A DNA stretch of 8,628 nucleotides from Leptotrichiaceae bacterium (GTDB taxonomy: Bacteria; Fusobacteriota; Fusobacteriia; Fusobacteriales; Leptotrichiaceae). The stretch lies in NCBI GenBank assembly GCA_030532815.1, contig JAUNKI010000079.1, forward strand, positions 1 to 8,628, read 5' to 3'. Positions 7,347-8,628 of the stretch are shown one piece after another. Each line of letters begins with the position of its first letter. Position 1 is the stretch's first letter. The position numbers and the translations under genes were made by a program. Under the pieces are notes generated by a model. That model saw only the letters and a program-made list of their open reading frames with translations, ran no database searches and was not told the DNA's origin.

Positions 7347-8149
7347 ATGAGAAAATTTTAAAATTAATTTTAATTTCGGGAATAATCGGAATTTCAATAA
7401 GTTGCGGAACAAAAGAAAGTTCGGATAACAGTCGGGAAACAGGGAAAAGTGCTTCGGAAAAAATAAAGGTGAAAGTAGGTATCGAAGGAGTTTTTTTACC
7501 CTTTACCTTTACTGATGAAACAGGAAAATTAACGGGATATGATGTGGAAGTAGTGGAGGAAATAGGCAAAAGAGCGGGACTTGATGTCGAGTTTATTCCT
7601 ACTCTGTGGGATAGTATGTTTTTGGGGCTGGAATTAAAAAAAGTTTGATTTCATAGCCAACCAGATATCAAAAAATGACGAAAGGGAAGGGAAGTATTAT
7701 TTTTCCGATGATTATCTCATTTCGGCAGCACAGATAATTGTGAAAAAAGGAAGAAACGATATAAAAACATTGGAAGGTTTTAAAGGGAAAAAAATAATGT
7801 CGGCTGTGGGAAGTAACTATAATAAAATACTGACAGATTATGATAAAAACAGGGAATTTAAAATTTCATATTATGACGGGAATATTTCCATAGCACTGGA
7901 CGAAATTACTTCAGGAAAAGCTGATGCCACACTTCATGACAGACTGACGGTAGGATTTTTATAAAGTAGAGAGGAGATGTAGTTGAGCTTTCAGGTGAGC
8001 CTTTACAGAAATCTCCTGTATATTTCACATTCAGAAAGGACAGCGGAGATTTAAAGGATAAAATAAATAAGGCATTGAATGAAATGAAAGTCGACGGGAC
8101 GCTGGCAAAGATATCCGAGAAATAGTTCGGAGGAGATTATACGAAATAA
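7347..8149 (+). pseudogene. Decayed amino-acid (cystine-type) ABC-transporter substrate-binding lipoprotein
   Basis: Reading across frames restores a family 3 periplasmic-type binding protein for polar amino acids, closest in style to cystine-binding FliY/TcyJ proteins. In order: a lipoprotein signal with lipobox ISISC (Cys codon 7403), FTFTDETGKLTGYDVEVVEE, the segment DFIANQISKNDEREGKYYFS, FKGKKIMSAVGSNYNK, SGKADATLHDRL, and an end like DGTLAKISEK-FGGDYTK. Five lesions are visible. One A is lost near 7353-7355, so the ATG frame stops after four codons. One A is gained in the A7 run at 7636-7642. A shift at the T-run 7956-7960 is best read as one T lost. In-frame TAG codons occur at 7967 and at 8123, the latter where Tyr is expected. 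The ancestral length would be 804 nt (267 residues), normal for the family. AAAGGA (7331-7336) still precedes the ATG. No permease or ATPase gene adjoins it. Confidence 0.9.
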
Positions 8150-8210
8150 ATTTTTGTAAGTTCCTGAAATGAAAGATTGAAAAATTTTTTAAGAAGATAT
8201 TCAAATAATG

Positions 8211-8219
8211 TGATAGAAT
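8211..8219 (+). promoter_or_regulatory. Possible extended -10 promoter of the acetyltransferase gene
   Basis: TGATAGAAT fits the extended -10 form (TG, one base, then TAGAAT, one mismatch to TATAAT). No good -35 box lies 16-18 nt upstream, which extended -10 promoters can do without. It would start transcription about 28 nt before the ATG at 8254. A separate promoter is plausible because the upstream transporter gene is dead. Confidence 0.35.
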
Positions 8220-8253
8220 AAAATAAAAATATTTAAACTGTTAAGGAGAGAAT

Positions 8254-8628
8254 ATGTTATTCAGAAAAGCCGAAAAAAACAATTTGAAAAATATAATGGA
8301 AATAATCGAAAATGCCAAGGAAGAAATGGGGAAAATGGGAATAGATCAATGGCAGGACGGATATCCTGATGAAAAAATAATAAACGAAGATATAAAAAAA
8401 GGCGAATCCTATATATATGAAAAAAACGGGGAAATAGTAGGAACAGTAGTAATTTCCTTCAGAGAAGAAAAGGATTATGACAAAATAGAAGGGGGAAACT
8501 GGCTGACAACGAACAGTAAATACTGTGTAGTACATAGAATAGCTGTAAACGGTAAATATAAAAAACATAATATTGCAACGGAAATTTTGAAAAATGCCGA
8601 AAAAATATGCGTTGAAAACAATATATAC
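8254..8628 (+). CDS. GNAT family N-acetyltransferase (partial, runs off the window)
   Basis: The first 125 codons are present with no stop before the window edge. GNAT enzymes transfer an acetyl group from acetyl-CoA to an amine; the substrate here cannot be told. MLFRKAEKNNLKNIMEII gives the usual first strand and helix. GIDQWQDGYP (29-38) is typical of a small uncharacterised GNAT subgroup. EIVGTVVISF (60-69) is the second and third strand region, and VVHRIAVNGKYKKHNIA (92-108) is motif A, the acetyl-CoA pyrophosphate loop. In that loop the usual Gly of R/Q-x-x-G-x-G/A is Asn106. The start is supported by AAGGAG (8243-8248), 5 nt before the ATG. It lies 104 nt beyond the original end of the decayed transporter gene and shows no functional tie to it. 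Confidence 0.88.
   Translation, partial: MLFRKAEKNNLKNIMEIIENAKEEMGKMGIDQWQDGYPDEKIINEDIKKGESYIYEKNGEIVGTVVISFREEKDYDKIEGGNWLTTNSKYCVVHRIAVNGKYKKHNIATEILKNAEKICVENNIY

Noticed and set aside
7740..7964. 74-codon frame as an independent small gene
   Set aside because: Its translation is the middle of the decayed substrate-binding protein; the frame merely opens between two of its frameshifts.

Overview
This is an AT-rich, low-GC chromosomal window. Its core is the class I heat-shock cluster hrcA - grpE - dnaK - (aldose epimerase) - dnaJ, all on the + strand. DnaK lacks the roughly 24-residue ATPase-domain insertion of proteobacterial DnaK. Codon use leans heavily on ATA (Ile) and AGA (Arg), and one perfect CIRCE operator precedes hrcA. 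Together this points to a low-GC anaerobe of the Firmicutes/Fusobacteriota type. A Leptotrichia-like Fusobacteriota member is my best guess, but it is an inference from style, not a database match.

Layout. 1-240 is a gene-free block of nested inverted repeats: a 113-nt imperfect palindrome, a GC-rich hairpin and two A/T-run hairpins, resembling a dispersed intergenic repeat. 241-528 is AT-rich with nothing I can call. 529-594 holds a sigma70-type promoter followed by CIRCE. hrcA (613-1626) and grpE (1652-2266) follow closely. A 316-bp spacer (2267-2582) carries a start-less open frame that may be a gene remnant. dnaK is at 2583-4406. A terminator-like hairpin (4593-4630) separates it from a LacX-like aldose 1-epimerase gene (4660-5535). 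dnaJ (5675-6838) has no Shine-Dalgarno of its own; a six-codon leader ORF with one ends 6 nt upstream. 6839-7202 has no gene but holds a long hairpin, and a textbook intrinsic terminator follows at 7203-7226. 7347-8149 is a decayed gene for an amino-acid (cystine-type) ABC-transporter binding lipoprotein, with three frameshifts and two in-frame stops. The window ends inside a GNAT acetyltransferase gene (8254 to edge).

How the genes work together. HrcA represses the cluster by binding CIRCE. GrpE (nucleotide exchange) and DnaJ (J-domain co-chaperone) drive the DnaK ATPase folding cycle. The epimerase has no known link to folding and appears to be an accessory gene lodged between dnaK and dnaJ. 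No new multi-gene system is evident. The most distinctive items are the 5' repeat block, the dnaJ leader ORF, the epimerase with its upstream terminator, the orphan terminator/possible small RNA after dnaJ, and the multiply broken transporter gene.
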